NCBI GenBank assembly: GCA_033850885.1
Contig: JAWWPG010000004.1
Span: 1-35,993, forward strand
DNA length: 35,993 nt
Direction of reading: 5' to 3'
From: JAWWPG01 sp033850885
GTDB lineage: Bacteria > Actinomycetota > Actinomycetes > Propionibacteriales > Nocardioidaceae
In this document: piece after piece, positions 24,565 through 32,278 of the stretch
Layout: each line of letters begins with the position of its first letter
Position numbering within the stretch: the stretch's first letter is position 1
Notes under the pieces: generated by a model
What the model saw: the letters and a program-made list of their open reading frames with translations, nothing else
Databases searched by the model: none
Told to the model about the DNA's origin: nothing
Made by a program: the position numbers and the translations under genes

Positions 24565-26231
24565 CAGACGGTGGCGAGGTATCGGTGAACCAGGTACACG
24601 GACATGGCCCCCTCGCCGACCGCAGAAGCGACGCGCTTCATGGAGTCGAGCCGTACGTCACCGGCCGCGAAGACGCCTGGCACGCTCGTCTCCAGCACGA
24701 ACGGGGCGCGTGTCAGCGGCCACCGCGGACCGGGAGCAGCGCCGTTGAGCGGTGCTTGACCGGTCACGACGAAGCCCCTTTCGTCGCGGGCGATGGCGTC
24801 GCCCAACCAGTCGGTGCGCGGCGATGCGCCGATGAACACGAACAACCAGTTCGTGGCAACATCCTCGACTGTGCCAGAGGAGCTGTCAGCAAGGGTGACT
24901 GTCTGCAGGTGACCGTCACCGCGACCGGCCACCACCTCGGTTTGGAGTCGTACCTCGATGTTGCTGGAGGCACGGATGCGATCGACGAGATACTGCGACA
25001 TCGACCTCTCGAGCGAGTCCGAACGAACCAGCAGCACGACTCGGTTCGCGAAGCGCGCCAGGTTCAGTACCGCCTGCCCGGCCGAGTTGGCCGAGCCGAC
25101 GACGTACACGTCGTCGCCCTGGCACTGGCGCGCGTCGCCCGCGGTGACCCCGTGGTACACGCCGCGACCCGAGAACTCGGCGAGGCCCGAGGCGTTGAGC
25201 AGCTGGTACGAGACACCGGTCGCCACGATGACGGCGCGGGCTTCGATCTGGCTTCCGTCGCCGAAGAGCGCAGCATGGACGGGTCCATGAGTCTCGAAGC
25301 CCACGACGTCTCGGGCAAGCACCATTTCGGCGCCGAACCGTCGAGCCTGAGCCACCGCTCGATGGGTCAGGTCGGACCCGGACAAGCCCTTCGGAAAGCC
25401 GAGGTAGTTCTCGATCGACGCGCTCAGACCGGCCTGACCTCCGGGTGCTTCGCGCTCGACCACGACGGTGCGGAGCCCCTCCGAGGCGGCATAGACAGCA
25501 GCAGCCAAGCCGGAGGGTCCTGCCCCGACGATGCAGACGTCGTAGAGCGGATGGCCGGCAGTCGTGCGGAGACCAAGCGCATCAGCGAGCTGGAGGGTTG
25601 ACGGCGCCCGCAATGAATCCCGATCCGGCAGCAACACCAGCGGGAGTGAGTCTGACCCGGAGTCCGCGAGGTCGTTCAGCCGACGCGCCTCAGCGTCCCT
25701 CTCCAGATCGAGCCAGAGATAGGGAACGTGGTTACGCGCCAAGAAGGTCTTGATCTCATAGCTTCGATCGGACCACCGGTACCCGACCACGCGCACCCCG
25801 GCTGCGTCATCAACATGCGCTTGGCTCCAGTCGCCCAGCAGGTCGTCGAGGACGGGGTAGAGCTTCTCCTCGGGTGGGTCCCAGGGCTTGAGCAGGTAGT
25901 AGTCGAGACCGATGTCGTTGATGGCCTTGATCGCTACGTCGGTGTCGGCATACGCCGTCAGCAACAGCAGCTTGGCTTCGGGGGCGTGCTCACGCGCTCG
26001 TCCCAGTAGCTCGATCCCGTCCATTTCCGGCATCCTCTGGTCTGATGCGATGACCGCCACGGGCCGGCCGCGAAGTGCGTACCCGCTAAGCACTTTCAAG
26101 GCATCGGCGCCGGAAGAAGCCCGGACGATCTGGTAGTCGCCTCCGTACTTGCGGCGCAGATCCCCAGCGATAGCTTGCGACACGGCGGGGTCATCGTCGA
26201 CTGTCAGGATTACCGGCTTGGCCACGGGCAC
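24564..26231 (-). CDS. Receiver domain fused to thioredoxin-reductase-like flavoprotein
   Basis: A 555-residue product from GTG 26231, with AAGGAG 6 nt upstream. Residues 6-125 are a receiver: VDDDPAVSQAI, Asp64 in VIASDQRMPEMDG, Thr in LLLTAYADT and Lys in YYLLKPWDPP. A thioredoxin-like linker spans about 140-220 (YEIKTFLARNHVPYLWLDLE). From about 228 comes the pyridine-nucleotide-disulfide reductase fold: FAD site VCIVGAGPSGLAAAVYAASE, PGGQAGLSASIENYLGFPKG, NADPH site VYVVGSANSAGQAVLNLARF and the FAD tail GVFAAGDVRLDSMKRVASAV. The redox CxxC of thioredoxin reductase is absent: only one Cys is seen in AGDARQCQGDDVY. Phosphorylation by the coupled cNMP kinase probably controls flavin activity or signals redox state. 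The substrate is unknown. Confidence 0.92.
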   Translation of the reverse strand: MPVAKPVILTVDDDPAVSQAIAGDLRRKYGGDYQIVRASSGADALKVLSGYALRGRPVAVIASDQRMPEMDGIELLGRAREHAPEAKLLLLTAYADTDVAIKAINDIGLDYYLLKPWDPPEEKLYPVLDDLLGDWSQAHVDDAAGVRVVGYRWSDRSYEIKTFLARNHVPYLWLDLERDAEARRLNDLADSGSDSLPLVLLPDRDSLRAPSTLQLADALGLRTTAGHPLYDVCIVGAGPSGLAAAVYAASEGLRTVVVEREAPGGQAGLSASIENYLGFPKGLSGSDLTHRAVAQARRFGAEMVLARDVVGFETHGPVHAALFGDGSQIEARAVIVATGVSYQLLNASGLAEFSGRGVYHGVTAGDARQCQGDDVYVVGSANSAGQAVLNLARFANRVVLLVRSDSLERSMSQYLVDRIRASSNIEVRLQTEVVAGRGDGHLQTVTLADSSSGTVEDVATNWLFVFIGASPRTDWLGDAIARDERGFVVTGQAPLNGAAPGPRWPLTRAPFVLETSVPGVFAAGDVRLDSMKRVASAVGEGAMSVYLVHRYLATV

Positions 26232-26512
26232 CCTTCTCTCCTTGACACTGGCAGGTTATCCGACCGGGCTGGTGCCCGCCCCGGAGAATCTGGCTTCGTC
26301 GACCCGACTGGCTGCGAGGGCCGCCGACTGTTCGGGGACGGAACGGCCGGCGAGAGGACCGGGGAGCGAATACGGAACGGCCATCGATGAACCGGGTGAC
26401 TGAACCGGTCTGGACCGGGGATCGTGTTCGACTACGTGGCAGCATGGTCTCGGGGACCATGCGAGGGAACTGGCGCCCACCGCCGCTCCCCGATCCCGAA
26501 GGAGATGCCCGG

Positions 26513-26704
26513 ATGCGAAGATCGGCGCTCGTTGTCGTCGGGCTGGTGGTCGCCGCTTTTGGTCTGATCTTCACCCTGCAAGGAGTTGGAGTGATCGGCG
26601 GAAGCGCGATGAGCAACACCACCTTCTGGAGCGTCGCCGGACCTGTGGTCATCCTGGTTGGCCTGCTCGTGGCCTGGGTGGGACTACGACGTCGAGACGC
26701 CTGA
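26513..26704 (+). CDS. Small two-TM membrane protein
   Basis: A 63-residue product from ATG 26513, with AAGGAG (26499-26504) 8 nt upstream. It has two hydrophobic helices, SALVVVGLVVAAFGLIFTLQ and WSVAGPVVILVGLLVAWVGL, with a short loop GGSAMSNTT, and a positive C-terminal RRRDA. Proteins of this pattern are common and uncharacterised in actinobacteria. It is divergent from the receiver-flavoprotein gene; the 281-nt gap between them must hold both promoters, but no consensus pair stood out. Confidence 0.8.
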   Translation: MRRSALVVVGLVVAAFGLIFTLQGVGVIGGSAMSNTTFWSVAGPVVILVGLLVAWVGLRRRDA

Positions 26705-26729
26705 TGCGGTGGCAGCTTGATCGAGCGAA

Positions 26730-27449
26730 ATGATCGCTGACGACGCACCGAACCCGGCCCGCGGACCAAAGCCATCCGACGGGACGCCGGTCGGGCGGAG
26801 GGTCATCCTCGGCCTGTTGACCCTGGGCGGAGTTGGCATCCTTGGCGGCAACAAGCTGCAGAACGGGCTCTCGCGCCTGCTCATGCCGATCGAGGAGCAC
26901 GACCCGACCGGGCTCATCGCGCTGTTCCCGCTGGGCGACGCCTTCCGGTACTACTCGGTGGCCGGCTCGGTGCCGACACCCTCGGCGACGTCGTACCGGC
27001 TTACGGTGTCGGGGCTGGTGGCCCGGCGGGCGTCGTACACGCTGCAGGACCTCAAGCGGATGCCGCAGAGCAGCCTGGTCCAGGACTTCCAGTGCGTGAC
27101 CGGCTGGCGGGTGCTCCAGGTGCCGTGGTCAGGGGTTCGACTGTCGAGACTGCTGGACCTGGCTCGCCCGACCGCTGCGGCAACCGCTGTGCGCTTCCGC
27201 TCCTTCGACGGCACCTACACCGAAAGCCTGACTCTGGAGGAGGCGCGACAGCCTGGGGTCATCGTCGCCCTGGAAATGCTCGGGGCGCCGGTGACGCACG
27301 ACCACGGCGGTCCGGTGCGGATGTACGTCTCGTCGAACTACGGCTACAAGAGCACGAAGTGGCTGTCCGGCATCGAGCTCACCCACGGCCAGGTGCCGGG
27401 TTACTGGGAGCCTCGCGGCTACGACATCGACGGTCGGATCAAAGAGTAG
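26730..27449 (+). CDS. Sulfite-oxidase-type molybdopterin oxidoreductase
   Basis: A 239-residue product. The N-terminus has an arginine pair and a hydrophobic helix (PVGRRVILGLLTLGGVGILG), a membrane anchor or Tat-like signal. The Oxidored_molyb fold follows: YRLTVSGLVARRASYTLQDL, then VQDFQCVTGWRVLQVPWSGV with Cys122 as the molybdenum ligand, and VRMYVSSNYGYKSTKWLSGI near the end. These enzymes transfer oxygen to or from small substrates such as sulfoxides, outside the membrane. The gene lies 10 nt before a cytochrome b gene, the expected electron partner. The substrate is not known. Confidence 0.88.
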   Translation: MIADDAPNPARGPKPSDGTPVGRRVILGLLTLGGVGILGGNKLQNGLSRLLMPIEEHDPTGLIALFPLGDAFRYYSVAGSVPTPSATSYRLTVSGLVARRASYTLQDLKRMPQSSLVQDFQCVTGWRVLQVPWSGVRLSRLLDLARPTAAATAVRFRSFDGTYTESLTLEEARQPGVIVALEMLGAPVTHDHGGPVRMYVSSNYGYKSTKWLSGIELTHGQVPGYWEPRGYDIDGRIKE

Positions 27450-27459
27450 GGGTACGTCG

Positions 27460-28143
27460 ATGGACCGTGCGACGGCGAGCGACCCGCAGCAGCTCATCCG
27501 GTTCAGCCGGGCCGAGCGCGCGGTGCACTGGACCCTCGCCGTCCTGATGCTGATCTGCATCGCGACGGCGGCGGTCCTCTACAACGGGTTCCTCGCGGTG
27601 CCCATCGGGCACCGGCGTCTGGTCGAGCTCATCCACGTTTACAGCGGCTTCGCGTTGCCGCTGCCCCTGCTCGCCGGTCTCGGTTTCGCCGCCTATCGAG
27701 CCGACGTGAGGCGGCTCAACCGCTTCCGCCCCGGCGACTGGCGGTGGCTACGGTCGCGGACCCGTCGCGACGGCGTGATCCGGGTCGGGAAGTTCAATGC
27801 CGGCCAGAAGCTGAACGCCGCACTGACGGCCGGGTCGATCGTCGTGCTGCTCGGCTCCGGCCTGCTGATGTTCTTTCCTGACGTGGCTCGGCTCTCGTGG
27901 CGGACCGGCGCGACGCTGGTACATGATTGGTTCGCCCTCGGCCTGGGTCTGTTGATCTGCGGGCACATCATGCAAGCGGTCCAGGACCCCGAGGCCCGGC
28001 GCGGCATGCGTACCGGCCGGGTGAGCGCAACGTGGGCTCTGAAGGAGCACCGAGACTGGGTTGACGAGGACGCCCAGATATCCGCACCCGGTAGTCCCTC
28101 GCGACGAGTTGTCACCGACGATATCAACGGCGCTGACCCGTAA
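27460..28143 (+). CDS. Cytochrome b561-type membrane subunit
   Basis: A 227-residue product. Four TM helices carry the likely haem histidines: RAVHWTLAVLMLICIATAAV, LVELIHVYSGFALPLPLLAG, LNAALTAGSIVVLLGSGLLM and LVHDWFALGLGLLICGHIMQ. It resembles the gamma subunit of formate dehydrogenase and b-type partners of molybdoenzymes. It would pass electrons between the quinone pool and the neighbouring molybdopterin protein. The last 40 residues are hydrophilic and cytosolic. It is co-transcribed with the gene 10 nt upstream. Confidence 0.88.
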   Translation: MDRATASDPQQLIRFSRAERAVHWTLAVLMLICIATAAVLYNGFLAVPIGHRRLVELIHVYSGFALPLPLLAGLGFAAYRADVRRLNRFRPGDWRWLRSRTRRDGVIRVGKFNAGQKLNAALTAGSIVVLLGSGLLMFFPDVARLSWRTGATLVHDWFALGLGLLICGHIMQAVQDPEARRGMRTGRVSATWALKEHRDWVDEDAQISAPGSPSRRVVTDDINGADP

Positions 28144-28337
28144 GTACGCTCTGTCTGGAGGGGATAGATCGCCTGCACCAGTGCATTCCGACATGGAGAT
28201 GACCGGCTGGCGTGGATGGGCTAGGGTAAACCGCGGGACGCCTGGCGAGGGGGAGTTGACCGGCGCGCCCAAGAAATCGATTGGCATCTGTCGCGCCCTC
28301 TGGAATGAGCGCTGCGGTGGAATTTACAGGTGGGCTT

Positions 28338-28355
28338 GGACGCACGGCTGCGTCC
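28338..28355 (+). promoter_or_regulatory. Leader hairpin before beta-propeller gene
   Basis: GGACGCA and TGCGTCC form a perfect 7-bp stem with a CGGC tetraloop, ending 5 nt before the GAGGGAGGGG ribosome site. The leader 28144-28374 also holds GGCGCG/CGCGCC arms further upstream. No known riboswitch pattern could be matched; local control of translation is possible. Confidence 0.4.
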
Positions 28356-28374
28356 GGCTCGAGGGAGGGGTTTC

Positions 28375-29505
28375 ATGTCTGTTTTCTCCAAGCTGGCGGC
28401 AGTCGCCGTCGGGGGTGCGCTGCTGTTGGCGGCGGCGCCACCGGCGGGAGCGATCTCGATCAGTCCGGATACGTCGTCGGGGACGAACGGCCGGGTGGAG
28501 AGCTCGGTGCAGGTCGGTAGCGACCTTTACATCGGTGGCACGTTCACCACCGTGGACGGAGCCGCGCACAGCAACATCGCCGCATTGGACGCCGCCAGCG
28601 GCATCCTGGACGCCTCGTTCAACGTCGGTGTGAACGGTGAGGTCGCCTCGATGGCGGTGTCAGGCACCACGCTCTACATCGCGGGAAACTTCACCACGGT
28701 CGGGACGGCGAGCCGCACGAACGTGGCGGCCATCGACCTCCCGACGGGTACTGTGCTGCCGTTCGCTGCGACCCCCTCGGCGCGCGTGGCCTCGGTCGAC
28801 GTCGCCGGCGGTGTGGTCTACATCGGCGGCACGTTCACGAAGGTGAACGGGACCAGAATGCCGTATCTGGCGGGTCTGGACGCCACCTCCGGTGCCCTCA
28901 TCTCGACCTTCAGCCCAAAGCCGTCAGCCCAGGTGCTCATCGTCAAGGCGACCAGCACCAGTCTCTACGTCGGCGGAAACTTCCAAACCATCGCAGGAGT
29001 GGCTCGCAACTACGTGGCCCAGCTCGACTTCAGCGGCAACGTCCTCCCGTGGGACGCTGGCCTTGGGTTCGACAGCCGGGTCTTCAACATCGCCTTCGAC
29101 CCCACCGACGCCACCGCGGTTTACCTCGCGGCCGGCGGCCACCTGCCGAACGGCAACAGTGTCTACCGCATCGACGCCGCCACCGGTGCTCACATCTTTC
29201 AGGTGCAGGTTGACGGCGACGTCCATGGCCTCGTGGTGACCAACGGGACGGTCTACGCGGGAGGTCACTTCAACTTCCTGAAGCCCTGTGACTCAAGCGG
29301 TGTCTGTACCCCCGGCGCTAAGCGAAGGAAAGCCATCGCCATCAGCGCACTCACCGGCCAGGTGCTCGACTGGGCGCCGAACTTCAACAGTTCCCTGGGC
29401 ATCTTCAACATGAACGTCGCGGACGGCAACCTCTACGCCTTCGGTGACTTCACCACGGTGAACGGCAAGAGCCACCCCCACATCGCCCGCTTCACATCCC
29501 CCTGA
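28375..29505 (+). CDS. Secreted beta-propeller (delta-60 repeat) protein
   Basis: A 376-residue product from ATG 28375, with GAGGGAGGGG just upstream. A Sec signal peptide (residues 1-25) reads SVFSKLAAVAVGGALLLAAA before PPAGA. The rest is about seven repeats of the kind YIGGTFTTVDGAAHSNIAAL and DAASGILDASFN, again in YIAGNFTTVGTASRTNVAAI and YVGGNFQTIAGVARNYVAQL. These build a beta-propeller. A single Cys pair (KPCDSSGVCTPG) suggests a disulfide. Relatives are cell-surface or secreted; no catalytic motif is visible, and carbohydrate or protein binding is a guess. A 231-nt leader precedes it. Confidence 0.85.
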   Translation: MSVFSKLAAVAVGGALLLAAAPPAGAISISPDTSSGTNGRVESSVQVGSDLYIGGTFTTVDGAAHSNIAALDAASGILDASFNVGVNGEVASMAVSGTTLYIAGNFTTVGTASRTNVAAIDLPTGTVLPFAATPSARVASVDVAGGVVYIGGTFTKVNGTRMPYLAGLDATSGALISTFSPKPSAQVLIVKATSTSLYVGGNFQTIAGVARNYVAQLDFSGNVLPWDAGLGFDSRVFNIAFDPTDATAVYLAAGGHLPNGNSVYRIDAATGAHIFQVQVDGDVHGLVVTNGTVYAGGHFNFLKPCDSSGVCTPGAKRRKAIAISALTGQVLDWAPNFNSSLGIFNMNVADGNLYAFGDFTTVNGKSHPHIARFTSP

Positions 29506-29510
29506 GCTCG

Positions 29511-29534
29511 CGACGACCCCCAGCGGCGTCGTCG
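29511..29534 (+). terminator. Stem-loop after beta-propeller gene
   Basis: CGACGAC (29511-29517) and GTCGTCG (29528-29534) pair over 7 bp around a 10-nt loop, 5 nt past the stop. There is no U run. It is a likely terminator and marks the end of the dense core; the following 140 nt are clearly more AT-rich. Confidence 0.55.
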
Positions 29535-29606
29535 TTCACGCCTCGTGCAGCGAGCCGTCACTACACCCTATCTAGCAACTTATTTGGCGATTTCATGAAA
29601 AATACC

Positions 29607-29635
29607 TTGCACAATCGACAAAACGGGCGTAGGGT
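29607..29635 (+). promoter_or_regulatory. Promoter of first tandem small-protein gene
   Basis: TTGCAC (29607-29612), a 17-nt spacer and TAGGGT (29630-29635) make a good actinobacterial vegetative promoter, in an unusually AT-rich stretch (29570-29625). The leader to ATG 29679 is about 36 nt. The -10 and following bases are repeated before the second copy (TAGGCT at 30269-30274), but the second copy has no matching -35. Confidence 0.6.
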
Positions 29636-29678
29636 TGCGGTTCATTAGGGGAGATTTTGACTACGGGGGAGTTTTATC

Positions 29679-29894
29679 ATGGGGGTTTGGTGTTTTCCGT
29701 TCGCGTCCGAGGGGAAAGCTCGTCGTTGCGCTCGCGAGCTCAACGAGCGAGGGTTTGACGATATCGCGCTCAAGCAACGCGCTGGGGTTTGGCATGTCAC
29801 GGCTCCGGCAGACAGCGACCACTTGCGCGAGTCGGGCTACTTCCTGACCGGGAAGGGACTCACCGGGTCACCGCGCATGGTGTCCCCGGTCTGA
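29679..29894 (+). CDS. Tandem small protein, copy 1 (WCFPFASEGKA family)
   Basis: A 71-residue product from ATG 29679, with GGGGGAG (29665-29671) 7 nt upstream. It begins GVWCFPFASEGKARRCAREL, has RAGVWHVTAPADSDHLRESG in the middle and ends near FLTGKGLTGSP. The helix followed by a strand with W-V-TA resembles the small alpha/beta pattern of RraB- or SPOR-like domains, but that is only pattern similarity. No signal peptide or TM is present. It is 52 of 71 residues identical to the protein at 30314-30529. Codon use is less G/C-biased than in the core. The function is unknown. Confidence 0.65.
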   Translation: MGVWCFPFASEGKARRCARELNERGFDDIALKQRAGVWHVTAPADSDHLRESGYFLTGKGLTGSPRMVSPV

Positions 29895-29938
29895 GCCCGA
29901 CGGCGACTCGCTGAGGCCCCCAGCCGGGCTCAGGGGCC
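29892..29938 (+). terminator. Overlapping stem-loops after tandem copy 1
   Basis: TGAGCCC (29892-29898, containing the stop codon) pairs with GGGCTCA (29926-29932), and GGCCCC (29915-29920) pairs with GGGGCC (29933-29938). The two stems exclude each other, so only one can form at a time. It is a likely terminator of copy 1; the stems do not recur after copy 2. Confidence 0.45.
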
Positions 29939-30107
29939 AGTCCGACTTTGGTGAGGTACGCCTGTCGGAGGGTCAGCCCGGCCGGGGCGTCGCCAGGCGG
30001 TAGTCGATCTGACGACGACGCGCCCCGGTCGGCGAATCGGCGCAGGTCGTGTCCTAGTCTCGGATGCCGACCCTTGGATCCACCGCGTGTCGTGCATGTT
30101 CATGATC

Positions 30108-30230
30108 ACCGGTGTCAAGCCACTGCCGTGGGTTGGCTCGTAGACGAGGCCCGTCAGCTCAGGCACTCCTCGGCCGAAGTACCCGCCACCCGAGCTGTGC
30201 ACACCTTCGTGAGCAAGAGCACGTCGGCCC
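30108..30230 (-). pseudogene. Coding-like remnant between the tandem genes
   Basis: Read on the minus strand, the segment gives LAHEGVHSSGGGYFGRGVPE and LTGLVYEPTHGSGLTPVIMN, which look like real protein. The frame around it has no natural start and breaks into low-quality sequence on both sides. An adjacent frame just upstream (RADVLLLTKV) also looks coding, so a frameshifted relic is likely. The family cannot be named. The rest of 29939-30263 shows nothing clear. Confidence 0.25.
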
Positions 30231-30313
30231 GATTTCCGCAAAGACGCTCCGCGGCTGAGAGACGAGCGTAGGCTTGCGGTCACAGGGAAGATTTGGCTCT
30301 AGGGGGGGTTTCT

Positions 30314-30529
30314 GTGGCGATTTGGTGTTTTCCGTTCGCGTCCGAGGGGAAAGCTCGTGGCTGCGCCCGCGAACTCATCAAGCGAGGGATTGACGATATT
30401 GGCCTGAGCGAACGCGCGGGGGTATGGAATGTCACAGCTCCGGCGGACAGCGTGCACTTGCGTGAGTCGCAACTATTCCTCACCGGAAAGGGACTCACCG
30501 GATCAGCGCACAAGGTGACCGAGGTCTGA
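30314..30529 (+). CDS. Tandem small protein, copy 2 (WCFPFASEGKA family)
   Basis: A 71-residue product from GTG 30314, chosen because it aligns exactly with the start of copy 1; the frame is open to an ATG 7 codons earlier. It reads AIWCFPFASEGKARGCAREL, RAGVWNVTAPADSVHLRES and FLTGKGLTGSAHKVTEV. A purine-rich run (30301-30308) serves as ribosome site. Differences from copy 1 cluster in the helix face (NER/IKR, LKQ/LSE) and the last 8 residues, while the core is kept, so both copies appear to be under selection. The unit including about 50 nt of leader was duplicated, start to start 635 nt apart. Confidence 0.65.
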   Translation: MAIWCFPFASEGKARGCARELIKRGIDDIGLSERAGVWNVTAPADSVHLRESQLFLTGKGLTGSAHKVTEV

Positions 30530-30746
30530 TCGCCGCGCAGTGCAGACCCGGTACGTGGTTCGCACCAGTATCCGTCTGGAAGCCGATCGCCGCTGACCAG
30601 GTGCCGCCTTCAACATCGCCCGGGCCAGAAGCATGTTCAGCAAGTGCGCCACCGAAGCTGTCGACCAGCTCTTTTTGGTTTCGGGTTCGTTCAGCCTTGG
30701 ATTGCGATAACGTGACCAGTCGGGCGAATGGTGATCTGGGGGTGGG

Positions 30747-32102
30747 ATGAATCTCACTGGTCCAGAGTTTGCGCATGTCTTGATTGCCATCGGTCTGCTG
30801 CTCATCGCGGCACATGGACTTGGTCATGTTTTCGTCCTGCTCCGTCAGCCACGCGTGATCGGCGAGATCTGCGGCGGCCTGATGCTCGGGCCGACCTTTT
30901 TTGGAGCCCTCGCCCCGGGGATCCAGGCAAGCATCTTCTCCGGGGACCAGGCAACTGGCTTCGTCCTGGGGGCGGTTTACCAGCTAGGCCTGTTGCTGTT
31001 GATGTTTGTCTCTGGGGCGGAGATGAGGTCTGTCTTTCGTCGCGGTGACGAGAGGGTTGTCGCGTTCGTCACTGCCAGCGGTGTCGTGCTTCCCTTCGTT
31101 GCCGGCATCCTCGTGTTTCGGGTGATTGACAGTTCTGCGCTCATGGGGGCCGCGGATAACCAGACGGCTCTGCTTCTCGTCTTTTCGCTGGCCATGGCGG
31201 TTACCAGCATCCCGGTTATTTCACGCATCATGTTCGACCTGGGCATCATCGGCTCCCCGTTTGCCCGCGTTGTTCTCGGAGTTGCCGTCATCGAGGATGT
31301 CGTCGTCTATGTGGTTCTCGCGCTGGCGCTCGGCCTGGTCGCGGTTACAAGCGGGGACGACTTTGGTGTGCCTGGGTGGCTTGGGTTCGAACCGGGCAGC
31401 ACCGCTTCGTTGGTATTCCATGTTGTCGCCACGTTTGTCTTTTTCTTTCTGATGTTGAGCGTCGTGAGCTATGCGTATCGCTGGTCAAGTCGCCAGCGGT
31501 GGAACATTCTCGCTCGCAGCAACACGATCGCATATCTTCTGATTTTTCTGTTTGCGGCTACGGTCTCGTGCCTCGTCTTGGGGCTTACGCCGCTCTTCGG
31601 TGCATTCCTTGCAGGTGTAGCAGTCAGTTCGGCGCGTGGGACCGCGGCGGTGAGGGATCTCGCCGTAGTGAAGGACTTCTCGTTTGCGCTGTTCGTGCCG
31701 GCGTACTTTGCTCTCGTCGGCCTCCAGCTGGACCTTTTGAACCACTTCAACGTGTTCTTCTTCATCGGTTTCCTGCTGTTCGCATGCACTGTCAAATCAC
31801 TCAGCGTCTTCTTGGGTGCGCGACTTGCTGGAGAGGGTCGGCATGGCGCCACCAACCTGGCCATCGCCACGAATGCCCGCGGTGGCCCCGGCATCGTCCT
31901 AGCTTCGGTTTCCTACGCTGCCGGAATCATCAGCCAGGAGTTCTATGCCACCCTCGTGATGCTGGCCATCGTCACGTCTCTCCTCGCTGGGTCATGGTTG
32001 GGCCGAGTGGTCCGTTCGGGACGACCTCTGCGAGAGCGAGACGAACCGTCGAGCGGGGAAGAGGATTCCTCCTATGCTCCCAAGACCGAGGAACTTCACT
32101 AG
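30747..32102 (+). CDS. CPA2-family cation:proton antiporter
   Basis: A 451-residue product from ATG 30747 (GGGGGTGGG upstream). About 12 TM helices span the protein up to residue 425. The Na+/H+ exchanger fold is seen in QPRVIGEICGGLMLGPTFFG, LLLLMFVSGAEMRSVFRRGD, SLAMAVTSIPVISRIMFDLG, VVLGVAVIEDVVVYVVLALA (the Glu-Asp pair of the ion site) and LGLTPLFGAFLAGVAVSSAR. It exchanges K+ or Na+ for protons at the membrane. No TrkA-N domain is attached. Wobble positions hold much more T than core genes, which suggests acquisition. The 30530-30746 gap shows TAACGT near 30708 as a possible -10 box. Confidence 0.9.
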   Translation: MNLTGPEFAHVLIAIGLLLIAAHGLGHVFVLLRQPRVIGEICGGLMLGPTFFGALAPGIQASIFSGDQATGFVLGAVYQLGLLLLMFVSGAEMRSVFRRGDERVVAFVTASGVVLPFVAGILVFRVIDSSALMGAADNQTALLLVFSLAMAVTSIPVISRIMFDLGIIGSPFARVVLGVAVIEDVVVYVVLALALGLVAVTSGDDFGVPGWLGFEPGSTASLVFHVVATFVFFFLMLSVVSYAYRWSSRQRWNILARSNTIAYLLIFLFAATVSCLVLGLTPLFGAFLAGVAVSSARGTAAVRDLAVVKDFSFALFVPAYFALVGLQLDLLNHFNVFFFIGFLLFACTVKSLSVFLGARLAGEGRHGATNLAIATNARGGPGIVLASVSYAAGIISQEFYATLVMLAIVTSLLAGSWLGRVVRSGRPLRERDEPSSGEEDSSYAPKTEELH

Positions 32103-32115
32103 GAGGGTGGCTCCT
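32101..32115 (+). terminator. Short hairpin at antiporter stop
   Basis: AGGAG (32101-32105) and CTCCT (32111-32115) pair around GGTGG, and the left arm overlaps the TAG stop. The stem is only 5 bp, so it is a weak terminator candidate. Confidence 0.3.
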
Positions 32116-32116
32116 G

Positions 32117-32132
32117 TTCGAGCCCCCAACCT
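32117..32132 (-). repeat. tRNA T-arm-like 16-mer
   Basis: On the minus strand AGGTTGGGGGCTCGAA differs by one base from the T-arm stretch of the tRNA-Arg half at 32888-32932. The acceptor and anticodon parts do not match, so this is a shorter relic or a chance match. It sits exactly between the antiporter stop and a truncated gene end. Confidence 0.35.
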
Positions 32133-32149
32133 CTCACCTGTGCTCGCGC

Positions 32150-32278
32150 GGCGAGGACGAGCTCTGGGGCGACGAGGTTCCTCCATGGGGAGTCGGCTCC
32201 CTGCTAAACCTGGACACGAGCCAGCCGGTCGACGTGAAGACGCTAGCGAGCCGCATCCTGGCGCTGGTAGGTGGATAG
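32150..32278 (+). pseudogene. Truncated gene end, nucleotide-kinase/AAA-like tail
   Basis: In frame to TAG 32276-32278, the sequence gives DELWGDEVPPWGVGSLLNLD and TSQPVDVKTLASRILALVGG. The LDTSQPVD...RILALV ending resembles the C-terminus of small P-loop kinases of the chloramphenicol-phosphotransferase type. No start or P-loop lies upstream, because the antiporter ends just before, so the 5' part is lost. The next 160 nt (32279-32441) hold nothing clear. Confidence 0.4.

Noticed and set aside
28144..28374. Known riboswitch (for example c-di-AMP or cobalamin type)
   Set aside because: Some G-rich motifs looked suggestive, but no conserved core of a known class could be lined up.
29679..30529. 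Toxin-antitoxin interpretation of the tandem small genes
   Set aside because: The two products are paralogues of each other, not a toxin and a different antitoxin, and they do not overlap.
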